64,000 nucleotides of DNA from Clostridium_AI sp964409685 (GTDB taxonomy: Bacteria > Bacillota > Clostridia > Lachnospirales > Lachnospiraceae), in contig CAYPEJ010000002.1 of the NCBI GenBank assembly GCA_964409685.1, positions 62,001 through 126,000 on the forward strand. Reading direction: 5' to 3'. Below are positions 52,083-61,382 of the stretch, piece by piece. The notes under the pieces were generated by a model. The model did no database searches, was not told where the DNA came from, and was given only the letters and a program-made list of their open reading frames with translations. The position numbers and the translations under genes were made by a program. Within the stretch, counting starts at the first letter, position 1, and the number at the start of each line of letters is the position of its first letter.

Positions 52083-54335
52083 CTAAATTTCAATCTGCGA
52101 CTTCGTTGGCTTATCTAATCTTTTCTTTACACGAACCTTCTTCACACTATACTGCTTATCCTCAAACGAGAACACTTCCGTCTCAGGGGTAACCACGCAT
52201 CCATAAGCCAGACTATCCTTCTCATCTAACTTAATACCTTGCACCCCACGACTTCCTTTCTTATACTCCTTCACCTCATTAAGCGCAAATGCCAATGACG
52301 CACGTTTTTCTGTTAACAAAATAACTTTCATCATATCCGACGTATAATTATGAGCCGAGATAAAATCAATACCAACTACCAAATCGCCATCTTCTAACTT
52401 TGTAGCAGCAATCATCTGGCGATTCGTCTCAAACTCAGCACCAGACACTAACTTCACATAACCACTCTTCGTAGCAAAGAATACCATACTTTCAAACAAT
52501 GACTCAAAGGAAACAAATCTTAAAATATCCTCTTTTCCAACCTTACACAAGTTGTGTATCAACGTCCCTTTATCACGAATCTTACATCTCGGAATCGCAG
52601 ATACCTTAATCTGATACATATTTCCTTCCGCCGTAAATAAACAAAGTTTATCTGTATTCTTAATTGGAACGCGATGTACATATTCCTTCAATGTTTCCTC
52701 ACCTAAACGTCCATAGCTTGCTGCATCAATAGACTTTGTATAACCAAAACGGTCTACTAAGATATATAAATCTTCAATCTTAATTTCCTCAACATAATCC
52801 TTAATGCCCATATTTGCAAGAGAAGTCTTTCTTTCTTGAGGAAACATCTTCTTATAGCCACGAAGTCTTTGCTTAATCACCTTATTTAGTTCCTTACGGT
52901 CACCTAATACCGTTGTATAATGTTCAATATCACGAATTAAAGCATCACTTTCATCATGTAACTTCAAGATTTCCAAACCAATTAACTTACTTAATTGCAT
53001 GGTTAAAATCGCTTCTGCCTGACGTTCTGTAAAATCAAGTTCCATCGCTTGTTTTTTAGAAGTCTCAGACTTAAACTTAATATCCGTAATATCCCCATTC
53101 ATCAAACAAGCCTTAGCCTGTTTCACAGAAGAACTACCACGTAAAATCTCTATGATCAAATCAATTACATCTGTTGCACGAATTAAACCTTTTACAATCT
53201 CTAAGCGCTGGTTCGCTTTTTGAAGTAAATGTTCATATTCCTTTGTATACAATTCAATCTGGAATGTAACAAACTCAGAAAGAAGAGATTTCAAATTAAA
53301 TGTAATTGGTTGTTTTTCCTTAACAGCTAGAAGATTTACACTATAAGTATCTTCTAGAGGAGTCTTGCGATAAAGACCATTTAATAAGTTTTCAATGTCA
53401 CGTTCTTTCTTCACTTCGATTACGATACGAATTCCCTCTTTAGAGGACTCATCGCGAACATCATAAATTTCATCAAATACTTTGTCTTTCATTAAAGTAG
53501 AAAGACTTTCTACTAACTTTGTCTTGTTACCAGCAACCGTATATGGAATCTCAGTAATAATAATATTTTTTCGACCATATTCTCCTTGCTCAATCTCATG
53601 TTTTGCACGAACCTTGATACGACCTTCGCCGTATTCATAGATATCCTTCAAATCAGCACTATTTACAATGGTACCTCCTGTTGGAAAATCTGGAGCAGGA
53701 ATATATGCCATCAACTGTTCGATCGTAATATTAGGATTGTCCATGTAAGCGATTACTCCATTGATTACCTCACAAGGATTATGAGGAGGAATGTTTGTTG
53801 CCATACCTACGGCAATACCAGTAGTACCATTTATCAATAAATTAGGAAGCATAGCAGGTAATACGCTAGGCTCTTTTTCACTTTCATCAAAGTTTGGTAG
53901 AAACTCTACTAGACCTTTGTCCAAATGTTCTAATAACGCAATTGCCCCATGTGACAAACGTGCTTCTGTATAACGCATGGCAGCAGCGCCATCACCGTCG
54001 ATGGAACCAAAGTTACCATGTCCATCTACAAGTGGAATCTGTAAAGAATAATCTTCCGACATATGCACTAACGCATCGTAGATAGAAGAGTCACCATGAG
54101 GGTGATATTTACCCATGGTATCCCCGACGATACGCGCACTTTTTCTATGTGGCTTATCTGGGCTTAATCCCAATTCCTTCATTGCATATAAGATTCTTCG
54201 TTGTACAGGTTTCAAACCATCTCGAACATCTGGAAGTGCACGAGAAATAATAACGCTTAACGCATAATCACGATAAGAATTTCGCATTTCCTCCGAGAAA
54301 TCCAGTTGGATGATATTTTCTGTAATCTTACTCAT
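52083..54335 (-). CDS. parC: Topoisomerase IV-like subunit A
   Basis: Type IIA topoisomerase A subunit of 750 residues that cuts and rejoins DNA. The catalytic Tyr lies in AAMRYTEARLS. The quinolone-determining region reads HPHGDSSIYDALVHM, the unmutated Ser and Asp. The C-terminal propeller (~495-740) lacks the GyrA box (QRRGGKG); YGRLGEETLKEY is found at that place, so I favour a ParC/topoisomerase IV role over gyrase. It is downstream of the B subunit on the same strand with 101 bases between. A distinct gyrBA pair would be expected elsewhere. Confidence 0.85.
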   Translation of the reverse strand: MSKITENIIQLDFSEEMRNSYRDYALSVIISRALPDVRDGLKPVQRRILYAMKELGLSPDKPHRKSARIVGDTMGKYHPHGDSSIYDALVHMSEDYSLQIPLVDGHGNFGSIDGDGAAAMRYTEARLSHGAIALLEHLDKGLVEFLPNFDESEKEPSVLPAMLPNLLINGTTGIAVGMATNIPPHNPCEVINGVIAYMDNPNITIEQLMAYIPAPDFPTGGTIVNSADLKDIYEYGEGRIKVRAKHEIEQGEYGRKNIIITEIPYTVAGNKTKLVESLSTLMKDKVFDEIYDVRDESSKEGIRIVIEVKKERDIENLLNGLYRKTPLEDTYSVNLLAVKEKQPITFNLKSLLSEFVTFQIELYTKEYEHLLQKANQRLEIVKGLIRATDVIDLIIEILRGSSSVKQAKACLMNGDITDIKFKSETSKKQAMELDFTERQAEAILTMQLSKLIGLEILKLHDESDALIRDIEHYTTVLGDRKELNKVIKQRLRGYKKMFPQERKTSLANMGIKDYVEEIKIEDLYILVDRFGYTKSIDAASYGRLGEETLKEYVHRVPIKNTDKLCLFTAEGNMYQIKVSAIPRCKIRDKGTLIHNLCKVGKEDILRFVSFESLFESMVFFATKSGYVKLVSGAEFETNRQMIAATKLEDGDLVVGIDFISAHNYTSDMMKVILLTEKRASLAFALNEVKEYKKGSRGVQGIKLDEKDSLAYGCVVTPETEVFSFEDKQYSVKKVRVKKRLDKPTKSQIEI

Positions 54336-54436
54336 TCATCGTACCTCACTGTATTTATTGCAGATAAATTATTTTATAAATTTCAAAATGAAACGATATT
54401 CCTTATGATATTTTGTGATATCTTGAACATAACACC

Positions 54437-56374
54437 TTAAATATCAATATTCGCATACTTCGCTTCTTCCATAATAAACGCCCTTCTAGGTGGAACGTTA
54501 CTACTCATAAGTGTTGTAGTGATTTCGTCCGCTTCAACGGTATCACTAATCGTTACTTGTGCAAGAATTCTTTGTTCTGGATCTAGCGTCGTTTCCCAAA
54601 GCTGTTCTGCATCCATTTCACCAAGACCTTTGTAACGCTGTACATTAGTAATTTTATTACCAGGTATACGCTTAAATTTCTCTAATTCGAAGTCATTGAA
54701 AATGTATTCCGATTTTTTCTTTTTACCCTTTTTACCTGGTTCCGTTCTTTCGTAATCAACCTTATATAGTGGTGGAAGACCACGGTATACTTTTCCCGCT
54801 TTGATTAACTCTGGCATAAAGCGATAGAAGAAGGTAAGTAATAATGTGCTAATATGTGCACCGTCCACATCGGCATCCGTTAAGATAATAATCTTATCAT
54901 ATTTTAACTTTGTAATATCAAACTCATCACCGATTCCACAACCAAAGGAGGCAATCATAGATTTGATTTCATTATTTACTAAAATTTTATCTAAAGTAGC
55001 TTTTTCTACATTTAAAATCTTACCACGTAGAGGTAATACCGCTTGTGTCTTACGATTACGTGCTGTCTTAACAGTACCACCCGCAGAATCCCCTTCGACA
55101 ATATATACTTCACATTCTTCCGGTTTCTTAGAAGAACAAGAAGCTAATTTACTACGAGTATCTACATCATTGATAGATTTTAGGACTGCAGTTCTAGCCT
55201 TATCACTAGCCTTACGAGCATTGTAAGATTTCATAGAGTTATCTAAGATTTTCTTAAGCTCGTCTACATTTTTATCAAAATATCGTTGCACTTGTGTACT
55301 GAATACATCATCAACTGCAGTTTTCGCATCGGTATTCCCAAGTTTCGTTTTCGTTTGTCCTTCAAACTGTGGATCTGGGTGTTTAATGGAAATAATTGCG
55401 ACTAAACCATTACGAATATCACGACCATCAAAGTTTTCATCTTTATCTTTTAACACACCAAGTTCTCGTGCATATTGGTTCATAACACGAGTTAAAGCTG
55501 TTTTAAAACCAGTAACTAACGTTCCACCGTCCACAACATTGATGCGGTTACAGTAGGAGTTAATCTGTTCTGTGTAGTTCTTTGTATACTGAAAAGCCAC
55601 TTCGACTTCAATATCCCCGCTTGTTCCTTCTATATAAATTACTTCATCATTTAGAGGTTCTGAATCTCTATTAATGTAACTTACAAAACTTTTAATTCCG
55701 TATTCTTCTAAATAGGTAGTAGTTGTACCTGTATATTCATCTGTAAAGACAATTTTAAGATTCTTATTTAAGAACGCAATCTCTTTTAATTTTTTCTTAA
55801 TGACATCAGCCTTGAATTCTACCGTTTCAAAAATTGTAGGGTCTGGATAAAAGGTAACCTTTGTACCAGTGTCATTTTTTCTGCATTTTCCGATTACAGG
55901 GAGCAGACCATTTTCTAATTCAATGGTAGGATGTCCACCATTTTCATAAGCATCTTGATAGATTTGACCATCACGTCTAATCTCAACTGTCATCTTGGTA
56001 GAGAGGGCATTTACAACCGAGGCGCCAACACCGTGAAGACCTCCCGATACCTTGTATGCAGAGTTACCAAACTTACCACCTGCATGTAAAATTGTGTAAA
56101 CTACTCGAGCAGTAGGAATTCCCTTAGTAGGATGAATATCCACAGGAACACCACGACCATTATCTTGAATGGTGATACCCCCATCTTTTTTTAGTACAAT
56201 CTGAATTTCGGAGCAAAATCCAGCAAGATGTTCGTCAATACCATTGTCCAGTATTTCCCAGATTAAATGGTGTAACCCTCTTGAACCAGTACTACCGATA
56301 TACATACCAGGTCTTTTTCGAACTGCTTCTAAACCTTCCAAAACAACAATTTGACTACCGTTATATTGTTCCAT
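54437..56374 (-). CDS. parE: Topoisomerase IV-like subunit B
   Basis: ATPase subunit of 645 residues. GHKL motifs: EILDNGIDEHLAG (Asn/Asp for Mg-ATP), DNGRGVPVDIHP, and the lid GGLHGVGASVVNALS. The TOPRIM domain has EGDSAGG and ILTDADVDGAHI (DxD for Mg). The C-terminus PRRAFIMEEAKYANIDI is common to GyrB and ParE, so the ParE name rests mainly on the partner lacking a GyrA box. It precedes parC, and the pair faces away from the flavoprotein gene across 342 bases. Confidence 0.88.
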   Translation of the reverse strand: MEQYNGSQIVVLEGLEAVRKRPGMYIGSTGSRGLHHLIWEILDNGIDEHLAGFCSEIQIVLKKDGGITIQDNGRGVPVDIHPTKGIPTARVVYTILHAGGKFGNSAYKVSGGLHGVGASVVNALSTKMTVEIRRDGQIYQDAYENGGHPTIELENGLLPVIGKCRKNDTGTKVTFYPDPTIFETVEFKADVIKKKLKEIAFLNKNLKIVFTDEYTGTTTTYLEEYGIKSFVSYINRDSEPLNDEVIYIEGTSGDIEVEVAFQYTKNYTEQINSYCNRINVVDGGTLVTGFKTALTRVMNQYARELGVLKDKDENFDGRDIRNGLVAIISIKHPDPQFEGQTKTKLGNTDAKTAVDDVFSTQVQRYFDKNVDELKKILDNSMKSYNARKASDKARTAVLKSINDVDTRSKLASCSSKKPEECEVYIVEGDSAGGTVKTARNRKTQAVLPLRGKILNVEKATLDKILVNNEIKSMIASFGCGIGDEFDITKLKYDKIIILTDADVDGAHISTLLLTFFYRFMPELIKAGKVYRGLPPLYKVDYERTEPGKKGKKKKSEYIFNDFELEKFKRIPGNKITNVQRYKGLGEMDAEQLWETTLDPEQRILAQVTISDTVEADEITTTLMSSNVPPRRAFIMEEAKYANIDI

Positions 56375-56716
56375 TTAAAAACTCCTTTGTTTATCAACTT
56401 ATGATTTTTCAATCACCTTGAAAAACTCAAATATTAAGCTATTATAGCACAGCAAGTAATAAAATTCCATAAAAACAATGCCGATTTCTGAAAAAATTAG
56501 AACATACTTTCGATATTTTATTACAAATATTTTTACAAATAAATCAAAAAAAATACATAGATAATGAAAAAATAGCGAAAGATATAGTTGTATATAAATA
56601 TGTACAACGAATCATATTGACACTTATGTAAGCTTAAAATATAATATTAGTAACTATTATTAATTTTTATAAATAAGATATAAAGTAAAATATAAATAGT
56701 GAAAGAGGGTTCTTAT
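56375..56716. other. Divergent intergenic region between parE and the flavoprotein gene
   Basis: AT-rich and without a gene. It holds the flavoprotein promoter (56617-56645) and, for parE, a minus-strand TGC-TATAAT extended -10 (56441-56449). Nothing else stands out. Confidence 0.6.
56617..56645 (+). promoter_or_regulatory. Consensus sigma-A promoter of the flavoprotein gene
   Basis: TTGACA (56617-56622), exactly 17 bases, TATAAT (56640-56645): a perfect consensus, implying strong constitutive expression. Confidence 0.88.
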
Positions 56717-57895
56717 ATGAATTGTGTAGAAGTAAAAAAAGGCATTTATTTTGTAGGCGCGGTTGATTGGAATGTTCGTAGTTTTCATGGGTATTCAACG
56801 AATCGTGGTGCAACGTATAATGCATATCTAATTATTGATGAAAAAATTACTCTTATTGACACTGTAAAAGCTCCATTTGCAGAAGAATTAATCAAACGAA
56901 TTTCTGCAATTGTAGATCCTGAAAAGATTGACTACATAGTGTCAAACCATGTAGAGATGGACCATTCAGGTGCAATTCCCGAAGTAATGAAAGTATGTAA
57001 AAATGCAACAATCGTAACAAGTGCCCCAAGTGGATTAAAGGGGTTACAAGCTCACTATGGAACGGATTATAAATATCTTGCAGTAAAAGCAGGCGAAACA
57101 ATTAGCTTAGGAGAGAGAAGCTTAACATTTGTAGCAACTCCAATGTTACACTGGCCAGACAATATGGTAACATACTGCCCAGAAGAAAAGATTCTATTTT
57201 CTAATGACGCATTTGGACAACACTTTGCGTCTAGCAAACATTTCGATGTAGATGTGAACTTAGAAGAAGTATTCCAAGAAGCAAAGAAATATTATGCCAA
57301 TATCTTAATGCTTTACGGAAAACAAGCTGCAAAAGCATTAGAAATTGTTCGTACCCTTGATTTAGAAGTAATCGCACCAAGTCACGGTGTTATTTGGACA
57401 AAGCACATCCCAGATATCTTACAAAAATACGAGGAGTATGCTACTGGTGAAGCAAAAGAAAAAGCACTTATCGTTTATGATTCTATGTGGCATTCAACAG
57501 AAAAGATGGCACATGCAATATTAGAAGGCTTTGCAAGAAAAGGAATCGAAACAAAGCTTTATGATTTAAAAGAAAATCATGTATCTGATATTATGACAGA
57601 AGTACTAGACTGTAAATATATCGCCGTTGGTTCTCCAACCTTAAATAATAACATGATGCCAACAGTAGCAGCATTTTTATGTTACATGGAAGGCTTGCAT
57701 CCAGTGGATAAGAAAGCGTTTGCATTCGGTTCTTACGGATGGGGAGGTCAAGGAATTGTAAAAATCAATGACAAGCTAAAAGAAATTGGTTTAGATGTAA
57801 TCTGTGACCCAATTAAAACAACATATATTCCTTCTGATGAAGCATTGAATACGATGGAGCAAGTAGTTGTTACATTGCTAGACGAAGATAAATAG
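56717..57895 (+). CDS. FprA-family A-type flavoprotein (diiron O2/NO reductase)
   Basis: Flavodiiron protein of 392 residues that reduces O2 to water or NO to N2O, protecting anaerobes. The N-terminal metallo-beta-lactamase domain has the metal ligands HVEMDHSG and the later PSHG; the C-terminal flavodoxin domain binds FMN (IVYDSMWHSTEKMA, FGSYGWGGQG). There is no fused rubredoxin, so a separate donor is needed. ATG 56717 follows AAGAGGG; an upstream in-frame GTG at 56699 overlaps that site. It has a perfect consensus promoter. Confidence 0.92.
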   Translation: MNCVEVKKGIYFVGAVDWNVRSFHGYSTNRGATYNAYLIIDEKITLIDTVKAPFAEELIKRISAIVDPEKIDYIVSNHVEMDHSGAIPEVMKVCKNATIVTSAPSGLKGLQAHYGTDYKYLAVKAGETISLGERSLTFVATPMLHWPDNMVTYCPEEKILFSNDAFGQHFASSKHFDVDVNLEEVFQEAKKYYANILMLYGKQAAKALEIVRTLDLEVIAPSHGVIWTKHIPDILQKYEEYATGEAKEKALIVYDSMWHSTEKMAHAILEGFARKGIETKLYDLKENHVSDIMTEVLDCKYIAVGSPTLNNNMMPTVAAFLCYMEGLHPVDKKAFAFGSYGWGGQGIVKINDKLKEIGLDVICDPIKTTYIPSDEALNTMEQVVVTLLDEDK

Positions 57896-57909
57896 TATAA
57901 GAGAATCAA

Positions 57910-57968
57910 AGCACCTGTATATGATAATTTGGAGACATTCTTGTGTTCAAAAATTGTAACAGGTGCTT
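57910..57968 (+). terminator. Possible terminator of the flavoprotein gene
   Basis: AAGCACCTGT near 57910 pairs with ACAGGTGCTT near 57960 across a long loop; only a weak T-tract follows. Confidence 0.4.
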
Positions 57969-57971
57969 AAA

Positions 57972-58000
57972 TTGACAAGCCATTTTTTATGTTATACAAT
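57972..58000 (+). promoter_or_regulatory. Sigma-A promoter of hprK
   Basis: TTGACA (57972-57977), 17 bases, TACAAT (57995-58000), about 100 bases before the hprK start. Confidence 0.82.
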
Positions 58001-58101
58001 GACTATAACCATAAGGTAAACAAGAACGTAAGAAGTAATACATATTCATTACGAAAACAATAGTCAAGATGGAAAACATATCAGCGACAATGGAGGTACA
58101 T

Positions 58102-59028
58102 ATGGAAAATTATGCATTGTTAGGCGCGTTAATTGATGATTTCAAATTGGAAGTGCTATCAGGTAAGGAAGGTTATCGCGATACAAAACTTTATTCCAAT
58201 GATGTAAATCGTGCAGGATTACAATTTAGTGGATTTTTAGATTATTATGATTCTCAGAGAATTCAGATTTTAGGAAATGCAGAAGTAACATTTCTTCAAA
58301 AAATTGATGAAGAGGCAAAACGCAAACGCTATATAGAGGTATTTGAAAAAGGTGCCCCATGTTTTGTGTTCTGTCGAGGATTACATCCAGATGAAATGTT
58401 TATGGAGCTTGCAAAGAAAAATGGAATTACAGTCTTATCAACAGATATGTCAACTTCCCATTTTGTAAGTGGAGCTATCCGCTGGTTAAACTTAGAATTA
58501 GGTCCTGTTATCACTATTCATGGATGCTTAGTTGATATTTATGGTACAGGAGTATTTATCCGTGGAGAAAGTGGAATTGGTAAAAGTGAAACAACATTAG
58601 AACTAATTCGTAGAGGGCATCGTTTAATTGCCGATGACGCAGTGGAGATACATAAGGCAAGTGATGCTACCTTATTTGGAAAAGCACCAAAAAATATTAA
58701 AAACTTTATCGAACTTAGAGGTGTAGGTATTGTAAATATTGAACGTTTATTTGGTGTACAGGCTATTCTAGAGACTCAGAGAATTGACATGTCTATTACC
58801 TTAGAAGAGTGGAATAAAGAAACACAATATGACCGTTTAGGTTTAGACCAACATTATATTGAAATTTTAGGGAATAAAATTTCTAACTATGTAATTCCTG
58901 TTCGCCCAGGTCGAAATCTTGCCATTATCTTTGAAACTGCGGCGCTTAACTTCAGACAAAAACAAATGGGCTATTCCGCAGCAGATGATTTTATGAGTAA
59001 GACATGTGGTATGATTAAAGGAAATTAA
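58102..59028 (+). CDS. hprK: HPr kinase/phosphorylase
   Basis: Phosphorylates HPr on serine, the signal for CcpA-dependent carbon catabolite repression in Firmicutes, and also removes it. The N-terminal domain (~1-125) is followed by the kinase with P-loop GESGIGKSE, the catalytic pair in LIADDAVEI and the family signature LRGVGIVNIERLFGV. I chose ATG 58102, five bases after GGAGG (58092-58096), giving 308 residues, the usual length; ATGs at 58069 and 58090 are upstream alternatives. It is monocistronic. Its presence fits the polysaccharide-degrading lifestyle seen elsewhere in the window. Confidence 0.95.
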   Translation: MENYALLGALIDDFKLEVLSGKEGYRDTKLYSNDVNRAGLQFSGFLDYYDSQRIQILGNAEVTFLQKIDEEAKRKRYIEVFEKGAPCFVFCRGLHPDEMFMELAKKNGITVLSTDMSTSHFVSGAIRWLNLELGPVITIHGCLVDIYGTGVFIRGESGIGKSETTLELIRRGHRLIADDAVEIHKASDATLFGKAPKNIKNFIELRGVGIVNIERLFGVQAILETQRIDMSITLEEWNKETQYDRLGLDQHYIEILGNKISNYVIPVRPGRNLAIIFETAALNFRQKQMGYSAADDFMSKTCGMIKGN

Positions 59029-59055
59029 GAATGAAACAGTATCACAAGTAGAAAT

Positions 59056-59093
59056 AAAAAGATGATTTCGGATAGTTCGAGGTCATCTTTTTT
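59056..59093 (+). terminator. Rho-independent terminator of hprK
   Basis: AAAAAGATGA (59056-59065) pairs with TCATCTTTTT (59083-59092); the T-tract leads into a dispersed repeat copy. Confidence 0.8.
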
Positions 59094-59114
59094 AATTCAT
59101 AGGAAATTCCGCTT
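59094..59114 (+). repeat. Dispersed terminator-associated repeat, copy 4 (left half)
   Basis: AATTCATAGGAAATTCCGCT, the same half-copy as at 42642, with the same TTCCGC variant, directly after the hprK terminator. Confidence 0.78.
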
Positions 59115-59188
59115 GTTACGATTTTTTTTGCGAAAATAATTGTTCGTTGATAATTCTTTTCAATAAATAGATATTCTGTTAAATGATA

Positions 59189-59217
59189 TTGACTTTCAAT
59201 AAATAAAGGAGTATAGT
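59189..59217 (+). promoter_or_regulatory. Sigma-A promoter of the TrmB-lysA operon
   Basis: TTGACT (59189-59194), 17 bases, TATAGT (59212-59217), 39 bases before the TrmB-type start codon. Confidence 0.8.
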
Positions 59218-59256
59218 GTTCCTAAAAGGAAATACTATTTTTGAAAGAGGTGACCA

Positions 59257-59958
59257 ATGGAATTTGTAGAAAAGTTATTAGAGTTTGGTTTGACAAGACA
59301 AGAGGCTACCATATATGAGACCATGCTTCTTCATGGAGAAGTAACTGGCTATGAAGTGGCAAAGCTGACTGGAATCTCAAGATCCAACACCTATAATGGA
59401 TTAGCAGGCTTAGTAGAAAAAGGAGCTGCCCACATCATCGAAGGCCAAGTCACAAAGTATACTCCAGTAGAAGTAAAGGACTTTAGTTCCAACATTATTC
59501 GCAACTTAACAACACTCCAAAAAGATTTAATGGTAAGTGCACCTAAGAAGCAGATTGAATGTGAAGGATATGTTACGATTAAAGGAAAAAAACATGTCAT
59601 GAATCAAATCTTCAATATGCTTTCTAAGGTAGACCAACGAATTTATGTTTCAGCAAATAAGGAGTTACTAGAATCCGTCCAAGAGGAATTGAATAACATA
59701 ATCCAAAATGGCAATAAAGTAGTTATTGTAACAGATGCTATGGATTACAAATTAGACGGGGCAACCCTTTATTATAGTGATACTACAATAAATCAATTTG
59801 GAATCATTATAGACTCTGTAGAAGTATTAACGGGAGATATTGAACAAGAAAACATAGCATGTCTTTATTCAAAAAACAGAAACTTTGTTTCAGTCTTTAA
59901 AGAAATGCTCAGCAATAAAATTAAATTAATTATTTTACAAGGAGGAAATGGACAATGA
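59257..59958 (+). CDS. TrmB-type transcriptional regulator
   Basis: Regulator of 233 residues. The N-terminal winged helix (LLEFGLTRQEATIYETML, GYEVAKLTGISRSNTYNGLAGLVEKGA) is the TrmB/MarR-like fold. The C-terminal ~130 residues resemble a degenerate phospholipase-D-like ligand domain (RIYVSANKELLESVQEEL) found in bacterial TrmB proteins. The RBS is AGAGGTG. It overlaps lysA by four bases, so the pair is one operon; a lysine- or diaminopimelate-responsive local regulator is plausible but unproven. Confidence 0.85.
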   Translation: MEFVEKLLEFGLTRQEATIYETMLLHGEVTGYEVAKLTGISRSNTYNGLAGLVEKGAAHIIEGQVTKYTPVEVKDFSSNIIRNLTTLQKDLMVSAPKKQIECEGYVTIKGKKHVMNQIFNMLSKVDQRIYVSANKELLESVQEELNNIIQNGNKVVIVTDAMDYKLDGATLYYSDTTINQFGIIIDSVEVLTGDIEQENIACLYSKNRNFVSVFKEMLSNKIKLIILQGGNGQ

Positions 59959-61217
59959 AAAGACCATTTGTAACATTGGAACAAGTAAAAGAGATGAATC
60001 AACAATACCCAACACCATTTCATCTATATGATGAAGCGGCTATCCGCGCAAATGCAAGAAAGATGAAAGAAGCATTTTCTTGGAATAAGGGATTCCGTGA
60101 ATACTTCGCAGTAAAAGCAACGCCAAATCCATTTATCCTAAAAATTCTTCAAGAAGAAGGATGTGGTACAGACTGCTCTTCCATGACAGAATTGATGATG
60201 TCAGAAGCAACAGGATTTAAAGGGAGCGACATTATGTTTTCTTCTAATGTAACCCCTGCTGAGGAATATGTAAAAGCAAAAGAATTAGGTGCATTTATTA
60301 ACTTAGATGATTTTACACACATTGATTTCTTAGAAAAGACAGCAGGTATTCCAGAGACAGTATTTTGCCGTTACAACCCAGGTGGATTCTTCAAATTAGG
60401 TACGGACATCATGGATAACCCAGGGGATGCAAAATACGGTTTCACAAAAGATCAATTAATCGAAGGGTTCAAGATATTAAAAGAAAAAGGAGTAAAACAC
60501 TTCGGTATTCACTCCTTCTTAGCCAGCAATACAGTTTCCAACGAATATTATCCAATGTTAGCGTCTATTTTATTCGAATTAGCAGTAGAATTAAAAGAAA
60601 AAACAGGTGCAGATATTAAATACATCAACTTATCTGGTGGGGTAGGAGTACCTTACAAGCCAGACCAAGAAGCCAATGACATTATGGTAATCGGTGAAGG
60701 CGTTCGCCAAGCATTTGAAAAAATTCTTGTTCCAGCAGGAATGGGTGACGTATCTATTTTTACAGAATTGGGACGTTTCATGCTAGCACCATATGGCTGT
60801 CTTGTGACAAAAGCAATTCACGAAAAACACATTTATAAAGAGTACATCGGTGTAGATGCTTGTGCAGTAAACTTAATGCGTCCTGCTATGTATGGTGCAT
60901 ATCATCACATCACTGTTTTAGGAAAAGAAGACGCACCATGTGATCATAAATACGACGTAACAGGTTCTCTATGTGAAAATAATGATAAGTTTGCCATTGA
61001 CAGAATGCTTCCAAAGATTGATATGGGTGACTATCTTGTAATTCACGACACAGGAGCTCACGGCTTTGCAATGGGTTACAACTACAACGGAAAATTAAAA
61101 TCCGCAGAAGTATTATTAAAAGAAGATGGTTCTACTCAATTAATCCGTCGTGCAGAAACTCCAAAAGACTATTTTGCAACTTTTGATTTCTGTGATATTT
61201 TAGATGGTGTGAAATAG
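59955..61217 (+). CDS. lysA: Diaminopimelate decarboxylase
   Basis: PLP enzyme of 420 residues converting meso-diaminopimelate to lysine, the last step of lysine synthesis. The PLP-binding Lys is in YFAVKATPNPF, the HFGIHSF block and NLSGGVGVPYKP carry the phosphate-binding loop, and the C-terminal DACAVNLMRPAMYGAYHH and CENNDKFA contain the substrate-binding and active-site Cys residues. It overlaps the TrmB-type gene by four bases and is followed by a hairpin terminator. Confidence 0.93.
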   Translation: MKRPFVTLEQVKEMNQQYPTPFHLYDEAAIRANARKMKEAFSWNKGFREYFAVKATPNPFILKILQEEGCGTDCSSMTELMMSEATGFKGSDIMFSSNVTPAEEYVKAKELGAFINLDDFTHIDFLEKTAGIPETVFCRYNPGGFFKLGTDIMDNPGDAKYGFTKDQLIEGFKILKEKGVKHFGIHSFLASNTVSNEYYPMLASILFELAVELKEKTGADIKYINLSGGVGVPYKPDQEANDIMVIGEGVRQAFEKILVPAGMGDVSIFTELGRFMLAPYGCLVTKAIHEKHIYKEYIGVDACAVNLMRPAMYGAYHHITVLGKEDAPCDHKYDVTGSLCENNDKFAIDRMLPKIDMGDYLVIHDTGAHGFAMGYNYNGKLKSAEVLLKEDGSTQLIRRAETPKDYFATFDFCDILDGVK

Positions 61218-61256
61218 TTTGATGACGTAAAAAAATATAAATATGTTTAAAAAAAC

Positions 61257-61310
61257 AGGATTTCCTTCATAATTAGTTAGATGAGGGAAGTCCTATTTCT
61301 ATTTTATTTA
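61257..61310 (+). terminator. Terminator of the TrmB-lysA operon
   Basis: A 14-bp stem with G-U pairs: AGGATTTCCTTCAT (61257-61270) with ATGAGGGAAGTCCT (61281-61294), then a T-rich stretch. Confidence 0.75.
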
Positions 61311-61319
61311 AAATATTAT

Positions 61320-61346
61320 TAATGTTATTTTTGTTTCTGTCGATAA
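61320..61346 (+). promoter_or_regulatory. Candidate sigma-28 (FliA/SigD) promoter of flgM
   Basis: TAAT (61320-61323), 15 bases, GTCGATAA (61339-61346), close to the consensus TAAA-N15-GCCGATAA. One mismatch in each element. It lies 37 bases before flgM. Confidence 0.55.
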
Positions 61347-61382
61347 AAATTATATAGTAGTTAGAAGGGTTGGTGGTTGGAT

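Noticed and set aside
52083..56374. parE-parC as the main gyrase genes, or as carrying quinolone-resistance changes
   Set aside because: The A subunit lacks a GyrA box, and the HPHGDSSIYD region keeps the sensitive Ser and Asp.
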